NCBI RefSeq assembly: GCF_900187385.1
Contig: NZ_FYEY01000001.1
Span: 5,642,001 to 5,706,000 of the forward strand
Direction of reading: 5' to 3'
DNA from: Streptomyces sp. 2114.4
GTDB lineage: Bacteria; Actinomycetota; Actinomycetes; Streptomycetales; Streptomycetaceae
Length of the DNA stretch: 64,000 bases
Shown: in pieces, positions 37,547 through 46,594 of the stretch
Position numbering within the stretch: the stretch's first letter is position 1
Layout: each line of letters begins with the position of its first letter
The notes under the pieces: generated by a model
Told to the model about the DNA's origin: nothing
The model's database searches: none
Seen by the model: only the letters and a program-made list of their open reading frames with translations
Position numbers and translations under genes: made by a program

Positions 37547-38424
37547 ACGACATCGGCTACCTCGCGGCGTTCCTGGGCGGTGCGCTGGCGCTGCTCAGCC
37601 CGTGCAGCGCGCTGCTGCTGCCCGCGTTCTTCGCGTACTCGCTCTCGACGCCCGGCCGGCTGGTGGCCCGTACCGGAGTGTTCTACCTGGGGCTGGCCAC
37701 CACGCTGGTGCCGCTCGGCGCGGCCAGTACGGCTGCCAGCCGGCTGTTCAACGGCCACCGCGATCTGCTGATCGCCGTCGGGGGCTGGGTCGTCATCGCG
37801 ATGGGGCTGGCCCAGATCCTCGGCCTGGGCTTCGCCTCCCGGCGTGCCCAGGCGGCCGCGGCGAGGATCACCCCGCGGTCCGCCGTCTCCACCTTCCTGC
37901 TCGGCTGTGTCTACGGGCTCGCCGGCTTCTGCGCGGGCCCGATCCTCGGCGCGGTGCTGACGGTGACGGCGGTCAGCGGCTCACCGGTGTACGGCGCCTC
38001 GATGCTCGCCGTCTACGCACTGGGCATGGCGCTGCCGCTGTTCGTGCTGGCGCTGTTGTGGGACCGCTGCAAACTCGGTACCCGGGGCTGGCTGCGGGGC
38101 CGTGCCTTCACCCTCGGAAAGCTGCGGCTGCACACCACCTCGGTGCTGTCCGGGGTGTTCTTCATCGGTATCGGCGTGCTGTTCCTGCGTTTCAACGGAA
38201 CCAGTGCGCTGCCCGGAATCCTCGACGCGGACGACGAATTCCGGGCCGAGGAATGGGCGGCGCGGATCGGGAACGCCGTACCGGATTACGCGCTGATCGC
38301 GGTGGCCGCGCTGATCGTCGCCGTGGTGCTCGGCCGTATCGCGCTGCGGCCGGAGAAGAAGCCGCGGGGCGAAGCCGAGCAGCCGGCGGACGGGGCGGAA
38401 CGGCCGCGGGAAGGGGCCGGGTAG
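37543..38424 (+). CDS. CcdA/DsbD-like membrane thiol-electron transporter
   Basis: A 293-residue membrane protein with six or seven helices. The first helix contains LLSPCSALLLPAF and the fourth GLAGFCAGPILGAVL; these two Cys in membrane helices are the redox pair of CcdA/DsbD proteins, which move reducing power from cytoplasmic thioredoxin to outer thiol proteins. The start overlaps the DsbA-like gene (ATGA). The C-terminus is a short charged tail. The pair forms a two-component exported disulfide system; which way it runs cannot be told from sequence. Confidence 0.88.
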   Translation: MNDIGYLAAFLGGALALLSPCSALLLPAFFAYSLSTPGRLVARTGVFYLGLATTLVPLGAASTAASRLFNGHRDLLIAVGGWVVIAMGLAQILGLGFASRRAQAAAARITPRSAVSTFLLGCVYGLAGFCAGPILGAVLTVTAVSGSPVYGASMLAVYALGMALPLFVLALLWDRCKLGTRGWLRGRAFTLGKLRLHTTSVLSGVFFIGIGVLFLRFNGTSALPGILDADDEFRAEEWAARIGNAVPDYALIAVAALIVAVVLGRIALRPEKKPRGEAEQPADGAERPREGAG

Positions 38425-38499
38425 CGGCGGAGTGCCGGTGGCGGGGCCGGGCCGTTGTGGAACGGCACCTGGCCCCGGCCCCCGGGGCTCACCCGTCCC

Positions 38500-39825
38500 T
38501 CACAGCCACACGTTGTCGTTGACCGACCCCAGGCCGGTGCCGGACAGCCGCCGGTGCAGGGCCAGCGCCTGGTCCTCGGTCAACGAGGCCACATGGTCGG
38601 CACAGGCACGCAGCCGGTCGCCGTGCAGCGCCAGCTCCTCGGCGCGGTCCGGCGGCAGCAGCTCGGGTGCGTCATGGGTCCAGCGCAGCAGCTCGCTCAC
38701 CACCCGCCGCTTGCCGTGCTGCTGGGTGGCCAGTGCGGGCCGGTCGATGACGTAGCACCACACCAGCTCCTTGAGCAGATCGCAGGCGGCCCGCCGCTCC
38801 GGCGGGATCACCAGCCGCGCGCCGTAGCGGATCGCCGCCTCGCCGCCCACCTCCAGCTCGATCCCACGGGTGAAGTACGAGATCAGATCGGAGGTGCGGC
38901 GATTGACCGCGACCGCGTCCTCATGGCTGCCGCTGTACGGGGCGGGTACCGCCAGCCGCTTGCCGATGTCCGCCATCATCACCAGCGCCGCGTCACGGTC
39001 GAAGGGCTCGCCCTCGCGCGCCCGCTTGGCCTGTACGTAGTCCAGGAAACGGCGGGTCTCCCGCTCGGTGTCGGCGCCTGCCGCCCCGTCCGGCGGGAAC
39101 AGCGCGGCCAGCGGGATCAGACCCGTACGGTAGAAGTCCTCCACGTCGTGGCAGGCGTAGGTGACATCGTCCGCCCAGTCCATGACCTGCTCCTCGACCG
39201 GTACGGCGGTGTCCGTACGGCCGGCCCGCACCCAGGAGAACGCCTCCCGGTCGGCGACGTACACCCCCCACTTCACATGCCGCGCCGGGTCCTGGTCGAC
39301 AGGCGCCCGCTCCCACGGGTATTTGGTGGCGGCGTCCAGACAGGCGCGGGTCAGGTGCAGTCCGCGATGGCCCGGGTATTTGTGGGCGGCGAGAAAGGTC
39401 AGCACCCGCAGGGTCTGCGCATTGCCCTCGAAGCTGTCCAGCACACCGTCCGCGAAGTGCAGGTCGTCCATCGTGGCGCGCAGCGCCAGCTCACCGGCGT
39501 GCCCGAAGGGCGGGTGGCCTATGTCGTGAGCCATGCACGCCGCCTCGACGAGCGCCGGGTTGGGCCCGCCGTACCGGCGCTCCAGCCGCTCCGCCATCCT
39601 CCGGCCGAGCTGCGCCACCTTCATGGAGTGGGTCAGCCGGGTGTGGTACGCGCCCAGCTCGGCGCTCGCCACCACCTGGCTCTTGCCGGCCAGCGCCCGC
39701 CACTGGGTCGAATACAGGATCCGGTCGACGTCGTGCTCGAAGCCGGACCGCTGCCCGTCGTCGGGCACCCGTCGTCGGAGGGAGTGCTGCTCGAGGTCCT
39801 CATCGCTGTATGTGGCAGGTCGCAT
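38500..39825 (-). CDS. dgt: Deoxyguanosinetriphosphate triphosphohydrolase-like protein
   Basis: A 441-residue HD-domain enzyme that splits dNTPs to deoxynucleoside and triphosphate. The metal site is formed by TRLTHSMKV and MAHDIGHPPFGHAGE, with the later YACHDVEDF region supplying a further Asp. Length fits the type 2 dGTPase family. There is no ribosome site; TACCAT (39832-39837) ends six bases before ATG 39825, so the message is probably leaderless. It is convergent with the CcdA-like gene. Confidence 0.92.
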   Translation of the reverse strand: MRPATYSDEDLEQHSLRRRVPDDGQRSGFEHDVDRILYSTQWRALAGKSQVVASAELGAYHTRLTHSMKVAQLGRRMAERLERRYGGPNPALVEAACMAHDIGHPPFGHAGELALRATMDDLHFADGVLDSFEGNAQTLRVLTFLAAHKYPGHRGLHLTRACLDAATKYPWERAPVDQDPARHVKWGVYVADREAFSWVRAGRTDTAVPVEEQVMDWADDVTYACHDVEDFYRTGLIPLAALFPPDGAAGADTERETRRFLDYVQAKRAREGEPFDRDAALVMMADIGKRLAVPAPYSGSHEDAVAVNRRTSDLISYFTRGIELEVGGEAAIRYGARLVIPPERRAACDLLKELVWCYVIDRPALATQQHGKRRVVSELLRWTHDAPELLPPDRAEELALHGDRLRACADHVASLTEDQALALHRRLSGTGLGSVNDNVWL

Positions 39826-39861
39826 GCGCGGATGGTAGTCCGCTCCCGCCGGGCGGGGGCT

Positions 39862-39913
39862 CGCCGGTGGGCGGGGCCCGCCGGTGGGCGGGGCCCGCCG
39901 GTGGGCCGGGGCC
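39862..39913. repeat. 17-base tandem repeat, three copies
   Basis: The unit CGCCGGTGGGCGGGGCC starts at 39862, 39879 and 39896; the last copy has one extra C. It lies between dgt and the next small gene on the minus strand. Confidence 0.7.
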
Positions 39914-40005
39914 CTGCGTCACCGACCCGGCCCACCGGCACACCGCGGGAGACACCCCCCAAGGGCCGAAGCCGGCAGCCGGCAGCCACCGGACGGCGGA
40001 CAGCT

Positions 40006-40356
40006 CTAGGCGCTCAGCCGCCGCCGGTGTGGATGCGGACGGGGACGCGGGCGGGCGTGCGCCGGGTGGGCGTCCGCCCGGCGCCGGCGGTCGTTGCAGA
40101 GCAGGCACTTTCCGTAGCCCGGCGGAAGGGGGTCTTCCACGTCGCCGTACAACGGGTCGACCGCGCCGTGGGGATGTAGGGCACAGCCGGTCGGGCCGGT
40201 CTCCGCGCCCAGCGAGCCGGCAGCGGTCAGTGCTTGCCGGAGGACGTCGACGAGCTGGTCCGCATCGCGCCGGGTCGGCGCGGACTGCAGGGACGAGGCA
40301 AGGTCGGAGGCGGTGGTCAGCGCGGACCGGAGTTCGCGCAGGTTTGCGTAACCCAT
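40006..40356 (-). CDS. Small protein of unknown function with CXXC
   Basis: A 116-residue soluble protein not assigned to a family. Residues 1-60 are helical (NLRELRSALTTASDLASSLQSAPTRRDADQLVDVLRQAL). Residues 60-95 carry C65LHPH and a KCLLCN motif that could bind a metal. The C-terminus is Arg/His/Pro-rich. ATG 40356 is preferred: TACGCT (40364-40369) lies seven bases upstream, as for leaderless genes, and the coding pattern begins there. An ATG at 40431 would add 25 residues. It is upstream of dgt in the same direction. Confidence 0.6.
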   Translation of the reverse strand: MGYANLRELRSALTTASDLASSLQSAPTRRDADQLVDVLRQALTAAGSLGAETGPTGCALHPHGAVDPLYGDVEDPLPPGYGKCLLCNDRRRRADAHPAHARPRPRPHPHRRRLSA

Positions 40357-40690
40357 GCCTCGGAGCGTAGGCGGACCCACTGACAGTTGATCTTCCGATC
40401 GCACTTCGCGGCTTCCCATGGCCGGATGCATGCCCGCTCACACCCATGATGTAGCACCGGGACGGTGACGGTCGCCTTGCCGGTCCGTGACGGGGTGGGG
40501 TCGACGGGGGCACGGCGGAGCCGACGGGGCGGGGCAGGGCGGAGCCGGCGGGCCGGGGCGGGGCGGAGCCGAGGGGGCGGGCCGGGGCCGGGCGACGCGG
40601 GATGCCGTCCCCCCCACCCCCGAACCCACCCCCCGCCCCCTCCCCCGAAGGGGGAGAGGGGGAGGGGGCGGGGGAGAGCCGAGCGGCCCC
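40357..40690. other. GC-extreme spacer with nadE terminator
   Basis: About 330 bases without a gene. 40500-40600 contains three copies of GGCGGAGCCG in G-rich context. 40630-40672 holds C-rich and G-rich arms that form a hairpin after nadE (inner stem TCCCCC 40641-40646 with GGGGGA 40650-40655). The upstream signals of the small gene at 40356 lie at the left end. Confidence 0.5.
40630..40672 (-). terminator. Hairpin after nadE
   Basis: C-rich arm 40630-40646 and G-rich arm 40650-40672 pair around a GAA loop, 20 bases beyond the nadE stop at 40691. Strand-asymmetric G-runs may also form other structures. Confidence 0.55.
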
Positions 40691-41521
40691 TCAGGGCGCG
40701 ATCGGCAGCGCCCGCTTGTGCTCGGTGAGGCGGTAGCGGCGGACGATGGCGTAGGCGGCCGCGGCGTCGACCGGGTGGCCCTCCAGGTAGTCGTCGATCT
40801 GGTCGTAGCTCACACCGAGCGCGTCCTCGTCCGGCTTGCCCGGGTCAAGGGTCTCCAGGTCGGCCGTCGGCACCTTGTGCACCAGCTCGCCGGGGGCGCC
40901 CAGCGCCGCCGCCACCGCGCGCACCCGGCGCTTGGTCAGCCCGGTGAGCGGCACCACATCGGCCGCGCCGTCACCGAACTTCGTGAAGAAGCCGGAGACC
41001 GCCTCGGCCGCGTGGTCGGTGCCCACGACCAGGCCGTCATGGGCGCCCGCGACGGCGTACTGCGCGATCATGCGCTGGCGCGCCTTGATGTTGCCCTGGA
41101 CGAAATCCTGGTGGTGGGCGTCACGGAAGACCAGCCCGCCGTCCATCGCGGCCCGCAGCGCCGCATCGCTCGCCGGGCGGATGTCGACGGTCAGCTCCCG
41201 GTCCGCGCGGATGAACTCCAGCGCCCGCTGGGCGTCCTTCTCGTCCGCCTGGACGCCGTACGGCAGCCGCATCGCGTAGAACGTCGCCTCGTGCCCGGCG
41301 GCGCGGGCCCGCTCCACGGCGAGCTGGCAGAGCCGGCCCGTGGTCGTGGAGTCGACGCCGCCGCTGATCCCCAGGACCAGCGAGCGCAGGCCCGTGGAGG
41401 TCAGCCGCTCCGTGAGGAAGGCCACCCGGCGTTCGATCTCCTGCTCGGCGTCGAAGGACGCGGTCACCTGGAGATCCCGGGCGATCTCCTGCTGCAGGGC
41501 CTTGGACGCCGGGTCGGTCAC
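40691..41521 (-). CDS. nadE: Ammonia-dependent NAD+ synthetase
   Basis: A 276-residue NadE, the last step of NAD+ synthesis (deamido-NAD+ plus ammonia and ATP). The pyrophosphatase loop is [46 protein letters not shown] and [14 protein letters not shown] are typical of the short bacterial form. GTG 41521 has GAGGAGC seven bases upstream, which decides the start against a longer upstream frame that is Arg/Thr-rich. No glutaminase domain is present, so it uses free ammonia. Confidence 0.94.
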   Translation of the reverse strand: MTDPASKALQQEIARDLQVTASFDAEQEIERRVAFLTERLTSTGLRSLVLGISGGVDSTTTGRLCQLAVERARAAGHEATFYAMRLPYGVQADEKDAQRALEFIRADRELTVDIRPASDAALRAAMDGGLVFRDAHHQDFVQGNIKARQRMIAQYAVAGAHDGLVVGTDHAAEAVSGFFTKFGDGAADVVPLTGLTKRRVRAVAAALGAPGELVHKVPTADLETLDPGKPDEDALGVSYDQIDDYLEGHPVDAAAAYAIVRRYRLTEHKRALPIAP

Positions 41522-41710
41522 GGCTGCTCCTCGTGTTCTCGTGCGGCACCGGCTTGCGCCCGTGCCGCGTCTGCGTCGTGTTCTCGTGCCGGGTCGCGTG
41601 GTGCGGTGACACGTTGTTCCCGTGCCGCCTACGCAGCGTTCCCGTGCGGTCTGCTGCTCTGCGTACGCGCGGTTTTCCGGCGGCGCGGAAAGGCGCGCCG
41701 ACAGCAAACC

Positions 41711-42265
41711 TTATGCCGGGTGCGCCCACTTCTTCAGGGCGGCCTTGGTCGAGAAGTCCGCGACGTCCTTGTCCAGCGGCTGGTCGGTGTACTGGTGGAA
41801 GCGCCACTTCGCCTTGATCCGCGGATGTCCGGCGGAGACGTAATCGGCGATCCACAGGCCGTCGGCCGCGTAGGACGTGGTGTCGTGGTTCAGCCAGAAA
41901 TCGCGGTTGCAGTAGAGCAGCACGCGGTGGGTGGGACGCAGCTTCTTCACTGCGTGCAGGAACTGGTCCTTCTGCGCATTGCTCGCGTAGGTCCCCTCGC
42001 CGGTGCGCTCCCAGTCACAGGCGAGGAGGTCGCCCTGGACCGATGCGCATTTCTCGACGAAGTATTTCGCCTGGGCGGCGATATTGCCCGGCCACAGAAA
42101 GTGGTAGAAACCCACCACGCAGCCCGCTTTACGGGCCTTTGACGCCTGTGCGGACTGGTGCGGATTGATGTAGGAGCGGCCTTCGGTCGCCTTCACGAAA
42201 ACGAAGTCCAGCCCCTCGGCGGAGTACGAGGTGTTGTAGGCGCTGACATCGACACCATGCAGCAT
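41711..42265 (-). CDS. GH25 muramidase without signal peptide
   Basis: A 184-residue glycoside hydrolase family 25 domain that cuts the peptidoglycan MurNAc-GlcNAc bond. Motifs are GVDVSAYN near the N-terminus, FVKATEG, GFYHFL, the catalytic DWERTGEG and WRFHQYTD. ATG 42265 is backed by AGGAGG seven bases upstream, and no hydrophobic leader is encoded, so it lacks Sec or Tat export. This is the design of phage endolysins, which need a holin or cell lysis; none is adjacent. It could be a domesticated endolysin or be released by a non-classical route. It is immediately upstream of nadE. Confidence 0.88.
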   Translation of the reverse strand: MLHGVDVSAYNTSYSAEGLDFVFVKATEGRSYINPHQSAQASKARKAGCVVGFYHFLWPGNIAAQAKYFVEKCASVQGDLLACDWERTGEGTYASNAQKDQFLHAVKKLRPTHRVLLYCNRDFWLNHDTTSYAADGLWIADYVSAGHPRIKAKWRFHQYTDQPLDKDVADFSTKAALKKWAHPA

Positions 42266-42646
42266 GAACGGCCTCCTGCCGATCGGACCTGCGGATTCGA
42301 AGCGTCAACTGCGTGAATCCTCGACTGCGTTGCCGTGGTGCCGGGTGTTTCTCGTGTTTCCGCACTCCCGTGATCAGATGCTTCCGCGAGCCGGCGTCCC
42401 TGCGTGCGAAGCAGTCTCGTTCCAGCAGTTCAGCATGTTTGCCACCGGGGACGCCAGATTGTGGTCGGGAAGTTCCTTGTACCGCGGTCAAGTTGAGGCC
42501 TTGTACCGCGGCCGGGTTCGGCGTCCTCGTATGGCGGCCGGGACGAGTCCTTGGGCCGCGGTCACGTGGAATCCGTGCGCCACGGTCACCTTGCGGCGGC
42601 TACGGTTTCGCCGTCCCCGGGACCGTCGCCGTAGCGGGACGACGCC
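42266..42646. other. Spacer with CCTTGTACCGCGG direct repeats
   Basis: About 380 bases without a gene. CCTTGTACCGCGG occurs exactly at 42476-42488 and 42500-42512, with a variant at 42550-42562. This could be repeat decay of spacer DNA or a binding-site array. The GH25 promoter should lie in 42280-42400, where GC is lower. Confidence 0.45.
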
Positions 42647-43867
42647 TCAGCGCCGCAGGGCCCGCCGCACCACCCGCCGCGCGACGGCGCGGGCCCGCGC
42701 GAGGGTGCGCCGCCAGGCGCGGGCGGCACGCGTCGACCGGAGCTCCTGGAAAAGGAGCTCATAGCGCTCGGCGATCGGCTCCGGGTCGTAGCGGTGCGAA
42801 CTCTCCAGCGCGGCCCCGGCCATGTCGCGGCGGCGCTGCGGGTCCTCGATGAGCCGGAGGAGCGCACCGGCCATCGCCCGGCCGTCGCCGCGCGGCACCA
42901 GCAGCCCGTCCGTACCGTCGTGAATGATCTCGGCCGGGCCCAGCGGGCAGTCGGTGCTGACGACGGGCACGCCGCACCGCATCGCCTCGACGAGGGTCAT
43001 GCCGAAGGACTCGGCGTCCGAGGCCGAGGCGACGATCGACGCCTTGGCGAACTCCGCCTCTATCGGGGAACGCGGCCCGGTCAGCTCCGCCTGCCCGTTC
43101 AGCCCGAGCCCGTCGATCAGCCCCTGGAGCTGTGCGCGCTCGGCGCCGCCGCCGTGTATCCGCAGCCGCCAGTCGGGGTGCTTGGCGGCGACCGCGGAGA
43201 ACGCCTCGATCAGCAGGTCGAAGCGCTTGCCGCGGACCAGCCGGCCGGCCGCCGCGATCACCTTCGAGGTGCCCTCGGACGGCGGCCCGTCCGGTGCGGG
43301 CACGATGTTCGGCACCGCCAGGACCCGTACGCCCGGCAGCGGCATCCGCGAGCGGTAGACCGCGGCATCCGCCTCGGTGGTGGTGACCAGGGCGTCCAGC
43401 GTCCGGTAGTGGCGGGCGAGTTCGGCCCGGAGCCGCTTGCTGTGCGCGTCGTGTCTCAGATGCTCCTGGGCGATCCGCAGGGCCCGGCGGGGGCCGAACC
43501 GCGCCAGGTAGACGTTGATGCCGGGCCGGGTGCCGATCAGCACGTCGGCCTCGGTGGTGCGCAGGAACTCCGCGGCCCGGACATCGGTCAGCCGGCTGTA
43601 CTGGTGGTGCCGCTTCTCGGCGAGCGGGAAGTCCCGCGCGGGCTCACCGAACAGCGGATCGGCCATGTCCTCGCTGCCGACGCGGGTGTCCACCAGCGGC
43701 ACCAGCCGCACCCGGGGGTCCACCGTGAAGCGCGGGACCTCGCGGTGCCGCAGCATCGAGACGATCTCGACGTCGTGCCGGTCGGCGAGCGCGGCGGCGA
43801 GGTTGAAGGTGGTGCGGATGGTGCCGCCGATGGCGTACGCGTTGTGCAGCAGGAGGGTGATCTTCAT
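42647..43867 (-). CDS. Glycosyltransferase family 4
   Basis: A 406-residue GT-B retaining transferase. The N-terminal half contains NAYAIGGTIRTTFNLAAAL. The C-terminal nucleotide-sugar domain has AAGRLVRGKRFDLLIEAF and the EX7E region SDAESFGMTLVEAMRCGVPVVSTD. It likely adds a sugar to a cell-surface glycan or teichoic-type polymer; donor and acceptor are unknown. The C-terminal 40 residues are a basic helix that could bind the membrane. It stands alone, divergent from the OmpR-type regulator. Confidence 0.9.
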   Translation of the reverse strand: MKITLLLHNAYAIGGTIRTTFNLAAALADRHDVEIVSMLRHREVPRFTVDPRVRLVPLVDTRVGSEDMADPLFGEPARDFPLAEKRHHQYSRLTDVRAAEFLRTTEADVLIGTRPGINVYLARFGPRRALRIAQEHLRHDAHSKRLRAELARHYRTLDALVTTTEADAAVYRSRMPLPGVRVLAVPNIVPAPDGPPSEGTSKVIAAAGRLVRGKRFDLLIEAFSAVAAKHPDWRLRIHGGGAERAQLQGLIDGLGLNGQAELTGPRSPIEAEFAKASIVASASDAESFGMTLVEAMRCGVPVVSTDCPLGPAEIIHDGTDGLLVPRGDGRAMAGALLRLIEDPQRRRDMAGAALESSHRYDPEPIAERYELLFQELRSTRAARAWRRTLARARAVARRVVRRALRR

Positions 43868-44102
43868 GCGGTGAGGTGCTCTTCCCGGAGATGTGCCGAG
43901 TCGTCCGACCGGCCGGTACGCTCACGGCCGCGTCATCGCGACCGGCCCGTCCGGCACCGGGACACCGTGGCGGTAAGGGGTAAGCCGATGGCGTGGCGAG
44001 GGTGAGAGCCCGGTAAGAACCACGGGTGAGATCCGGGTAAGAAAGCCCCGGCGGGACCGGCCGCCCGGCATCGCACCTCCGAGCCCTTGGCAGACTTGCC
44101 GC

Positions 44103-44870
44103 GTGACCCATTCCGTACTGCTCGCCGAGGACGACCGGCCCATCCGCACCGCGCTGGAGCGTGCCCTGACCCTGGAGGGATACCGGGTCACCGCCGTCGC
44201 CGACGGGATCCAGGCCCTCGCCGCCGCGCACCGCGAGCGGCCCGATGTGATCCTGCTGGACGTGATGATGCCGGGGATCGACGGGCTGCAGGTGTGCCAG
44301 GTGCTGCGGGCCGAGCAGGACCGCACCCCGATCCTGATGCTCACCGCCCGGGTCGAGACCGCGGACCGGATCGCCGGTCTGGACGCCGGTGCGGACGACT
44401 ACGTGGTCAAGCCGTTCGAGGTGGAGGAGGTCTTCGCCCGGCTGCGGGCGCTGCTGCGGCGGACGACAACGGGAGCGGCCGCGGACGAGAGCGGCGCGGG
44501 CGCCGGTTCCGCTGCGGCGGGCGAGACCGAGGGGGCCGAGGAGGCGTACGACGCGCGGGTGGCGGACAGCGGTGTCGTCGAGGCCGCTGACCTGCGGATC
44601 GACGGGCCCTCGCGCCGCGCCTGGCGAGGCGAGCGCGAGCTGGAGCTGACCCGGACCGAGTTCGAGCTGCTGGAGCTGCTGGCCCGCAACGCCGGAATCG
44701 TCCTGGACCATTCGACGATCTACGACCGGATCTGGGGCTACGACTTCGGCCCCGGCTCGAAGAACCTCGCGGTGTACGTGGGCTATCTGCGGCGCAAGGT
44801 CGATGTCCCGGGCAGCCGCCCGCTGATCCACACGGTGCGTGGCGTCGGTTACGTGCTGCGGGAGGACTGA
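44103..44870 (+). CDS. OmpR-family response regulator
   Basis: A 255-residue regulator. Receiver domain (residues 1-120): acidic pocket EDD, phosphoacceptor D53 region LLDVMMPGIDG, Lys in VVKPF. An Ala/Gly/Glu linker (about 123-155) leads to the winged helix (160-255) with RTEFELLELLARN and the wing VRGVGYVLRED. GTG 44103 has no ribosome site; CAGACT (44091-44096) six bases upstream suggests a leaderless start. The kinase begins one base after its stop. The pair resembles MprAB/CseBC-type envelope-stress systems. Confidence 0.92.
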   Translation: MTHSVLLAEDDRPIRTALERALTLEGYRVTAVADGIQALAAAHRERPDVILLDVMMPGIDGLQVCQVLRAEQDRTPILMLTARVETADRIAGLDAGADDYVVKPFEVEEVFARLRALLRRTTTGAAADESGAGAGSAAAGETEGAEEAYDARVADSGVVEAADLRIDGPSRRAWRGERELELTRTEFELLELLARNAGIVLDHSTIYDRIWGYDFGPGSKNLAVYVGYLRRKVDVPGSRPLIHTVRGVGYVLRED

Positions 44871-44871
44871 G

Positions 44872-46434
44872 ATGTCCCCGGCCCGCGACCGGCCCGGCGC
44901 CGGGCCGCGCACCCCGGCCGGCCCCCGGCTGTGGGCTCGGCTGCGCGCCCGGCTGCGGGCTCGGGCACGTTCCTGGCGCAGGGGCGGATCGGCCGCCTGG
45001 CTGCGCACCCGTAGACCCGCCAGTCTGCGCACCGCCGTCGCGGTGGCGTTCGCCATGGGGGCGGCCGCGGTGACCGTCCTGGTCGGGTTCCTCAGCTACG
45101 ACGCGGCGGCCCGGCTGGTGCGGGTCGACGAGAGGTCGGTGTTCTCGCAGGTCGTACGGGATCTGCGGACCCAGGTCCAGGAAAAGCCGTTCGAGCCCAC
45201 CGACTACACGACCGTCGACCCCGACCACGACGGGCCGCGCGACGACCTCACCCGGCCCACCCGTACCGATGTGCAGATCCTGGGCGCCGACGGCCGGATC
45301 GTGGAGGCGGGGCGCCCGCCCCTGCCGGCCGGTACCGGGGAACGCCGGGTCGCCGGTGACGCGCGCGCCGGCCACCTCGCCGAGCGGGAAGCGGAGATCG
45401 GCGACGAGGAGTACCACGTCGCGACCGTGGCACTCGGCGGCGGCCGCGGTGCCGTACAGGTCGCGCAGAAGTTCAGCGAGACCGAGGATCTGCTCTCCGC
45501 CCTGCAGCAGCGCACCGCCCTGCTGGCCGCCGCGGTCATCGCGCTGTCCGGCGCGGGCGGCTGGTGGCTGGCGCGCCGCATCACCGGCCGGCTGGTGCGG
45601 CTGACCTCGGTCGCCGAGAAGGTGGCGGAGCACGGACGACTGGACGTCCCGGTCCCGGTGGCGGGACGGGACGAGGTCGCCCGGCTGGGGCGGGCCTTCG
45701 ACGACATGCTCGGCCGGCTGGCCAGCGCCGTCCAGGACCAGCAGCGCCTCGTCCAGGACGCCGGCCACGAGCTGCGCACCCCGCTGACCTCGCTCCGTAC
45801 GAATATCTCGCTGCTGAAGCGCTTCGACGAGCTGCCGCCGGACGCCCGCGACGAGCTGTTGGCCGACCTGGCGGGCGAGGCCCGGGAACTCAGCGATCTG
45901 GTCAATGAGCTGGTGGACCTGGCGGCCGGGCAGCGGGACGACGACCCGCTCTCGGAGGTGAGCCTGGCCGAGGTCGCCGAGAAGGCGGCCGCCTCGGCCC
46001 GCCGCCGCACCGGCCGGGAGATCACCGTACGGACCGTGCGCCCGGCAGTGGTCGAGGGCCGCTCCGCCGCGTTGCACCGCGCGCTCACCAACCTCCTGGA
46101 GAACGCCGCCAAATTCGACGCCGGCGGGACGGAGCCGATCGAGGTCGTCGTCACCGGGGCCCGCATCGAGGTCCTGGACCGCGGCCCCGGCATCGCCGAC
46201 GCCGACCTCACCCGGGTCTTCGACCGCTTCTACCGGGCCGCGGCGGCCCGCGGTCTGCCGGGTTCCGGACTCGGCCTCGCCATCGTCCGCGAGATCGCCA
46301 CCGCCCACGGCGGCCATGCGTTCGCCGCGCGGCGGGCCGGGGGTGGCGCGATCCTGGGCTTCACGGTCGGGAGGGGAAAGAACGACGGCAAGGGAGCCGG
46401 AGCACCGATGGGGGCCGGGGTGCCGGGGGCGTAG
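44872..46434 (+). CDS. Sensor histidine kinase, MprB-like
   Basis: A 520-residue kinase: Arg/Pro-rich cytoplasmic start, helix at about 50-75, extracytoplasmic domain to about 210, second helix, HAMP domain, dimerisation domain with phospho-His in QDAGHELRTPLTSLR, and HATPase with N-box NLLENAAKFD and DRGPGIADADL. ATG 44872 has GGAGG seven bases upstream, lying inside the regulator gene's end. It phosphorylates the adjacent OmpR-type regulator. The signal is unknown; the large outer domain has no recognised ligand fold. Confidence 0.92.
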   Translation: MSPARDRPGAGPRTPAGPRLWARLRARLRARARSWRRGGSAAWLRTRRPASLRTAVAVAFAMGAAAVTVLVGFLSYDAAARLVRVDERSVFSQVVRDLRTQVQEKPFEPTDYTTVDPDHDGPRDDLTRPTRTDVQILGADGRIVEAGRPPLPAGTGERRVAGDARAGHLAEREAEIGDEEYHVATVALGGGRGAVQVAQKFSETEDLLSALQQRTALLAAAVIALSGAGGWWLARRITGRLVRLTSVAEKVAEHGRLDVPVPVAGRDEVARLGRAFDDMLGRLASAVQDQQRLVQDAGHELRTPLTSLRTNISLLKRFDELPPDARDELLADLAGEARELSDLVNELVDLAAGQRDDDPLSEVSLAEVAEKAAASARRRTGREITVRTVRPAVVEGRSAALHRALTNLLENAAKFDAGGTEPIEVVVTGARIEVLDRGPGIADADLTRVFDRFYRAAAARGLPGSGLGLAIVREIATAHGGHAFAARRAGGGAILGFTVGRGKNDGKGAGAPMGAGVPGA

Positions 46435-46594
46435 CGTCCGTTGCCGCCGGGGCGCCGGGGGTGTGGCGTCCGTTGCGCCGGGGCTTCGCGCTTCTCCGAG
46501 CAGGGGCTTTCCCGGCCTCTGCAGGCGGCCCGCGCTTCCCCTGCTTCCGGCCTGTGCCGTTTGTGCCTTGCCGGGCATGCGCCTCTGCGGGCCG

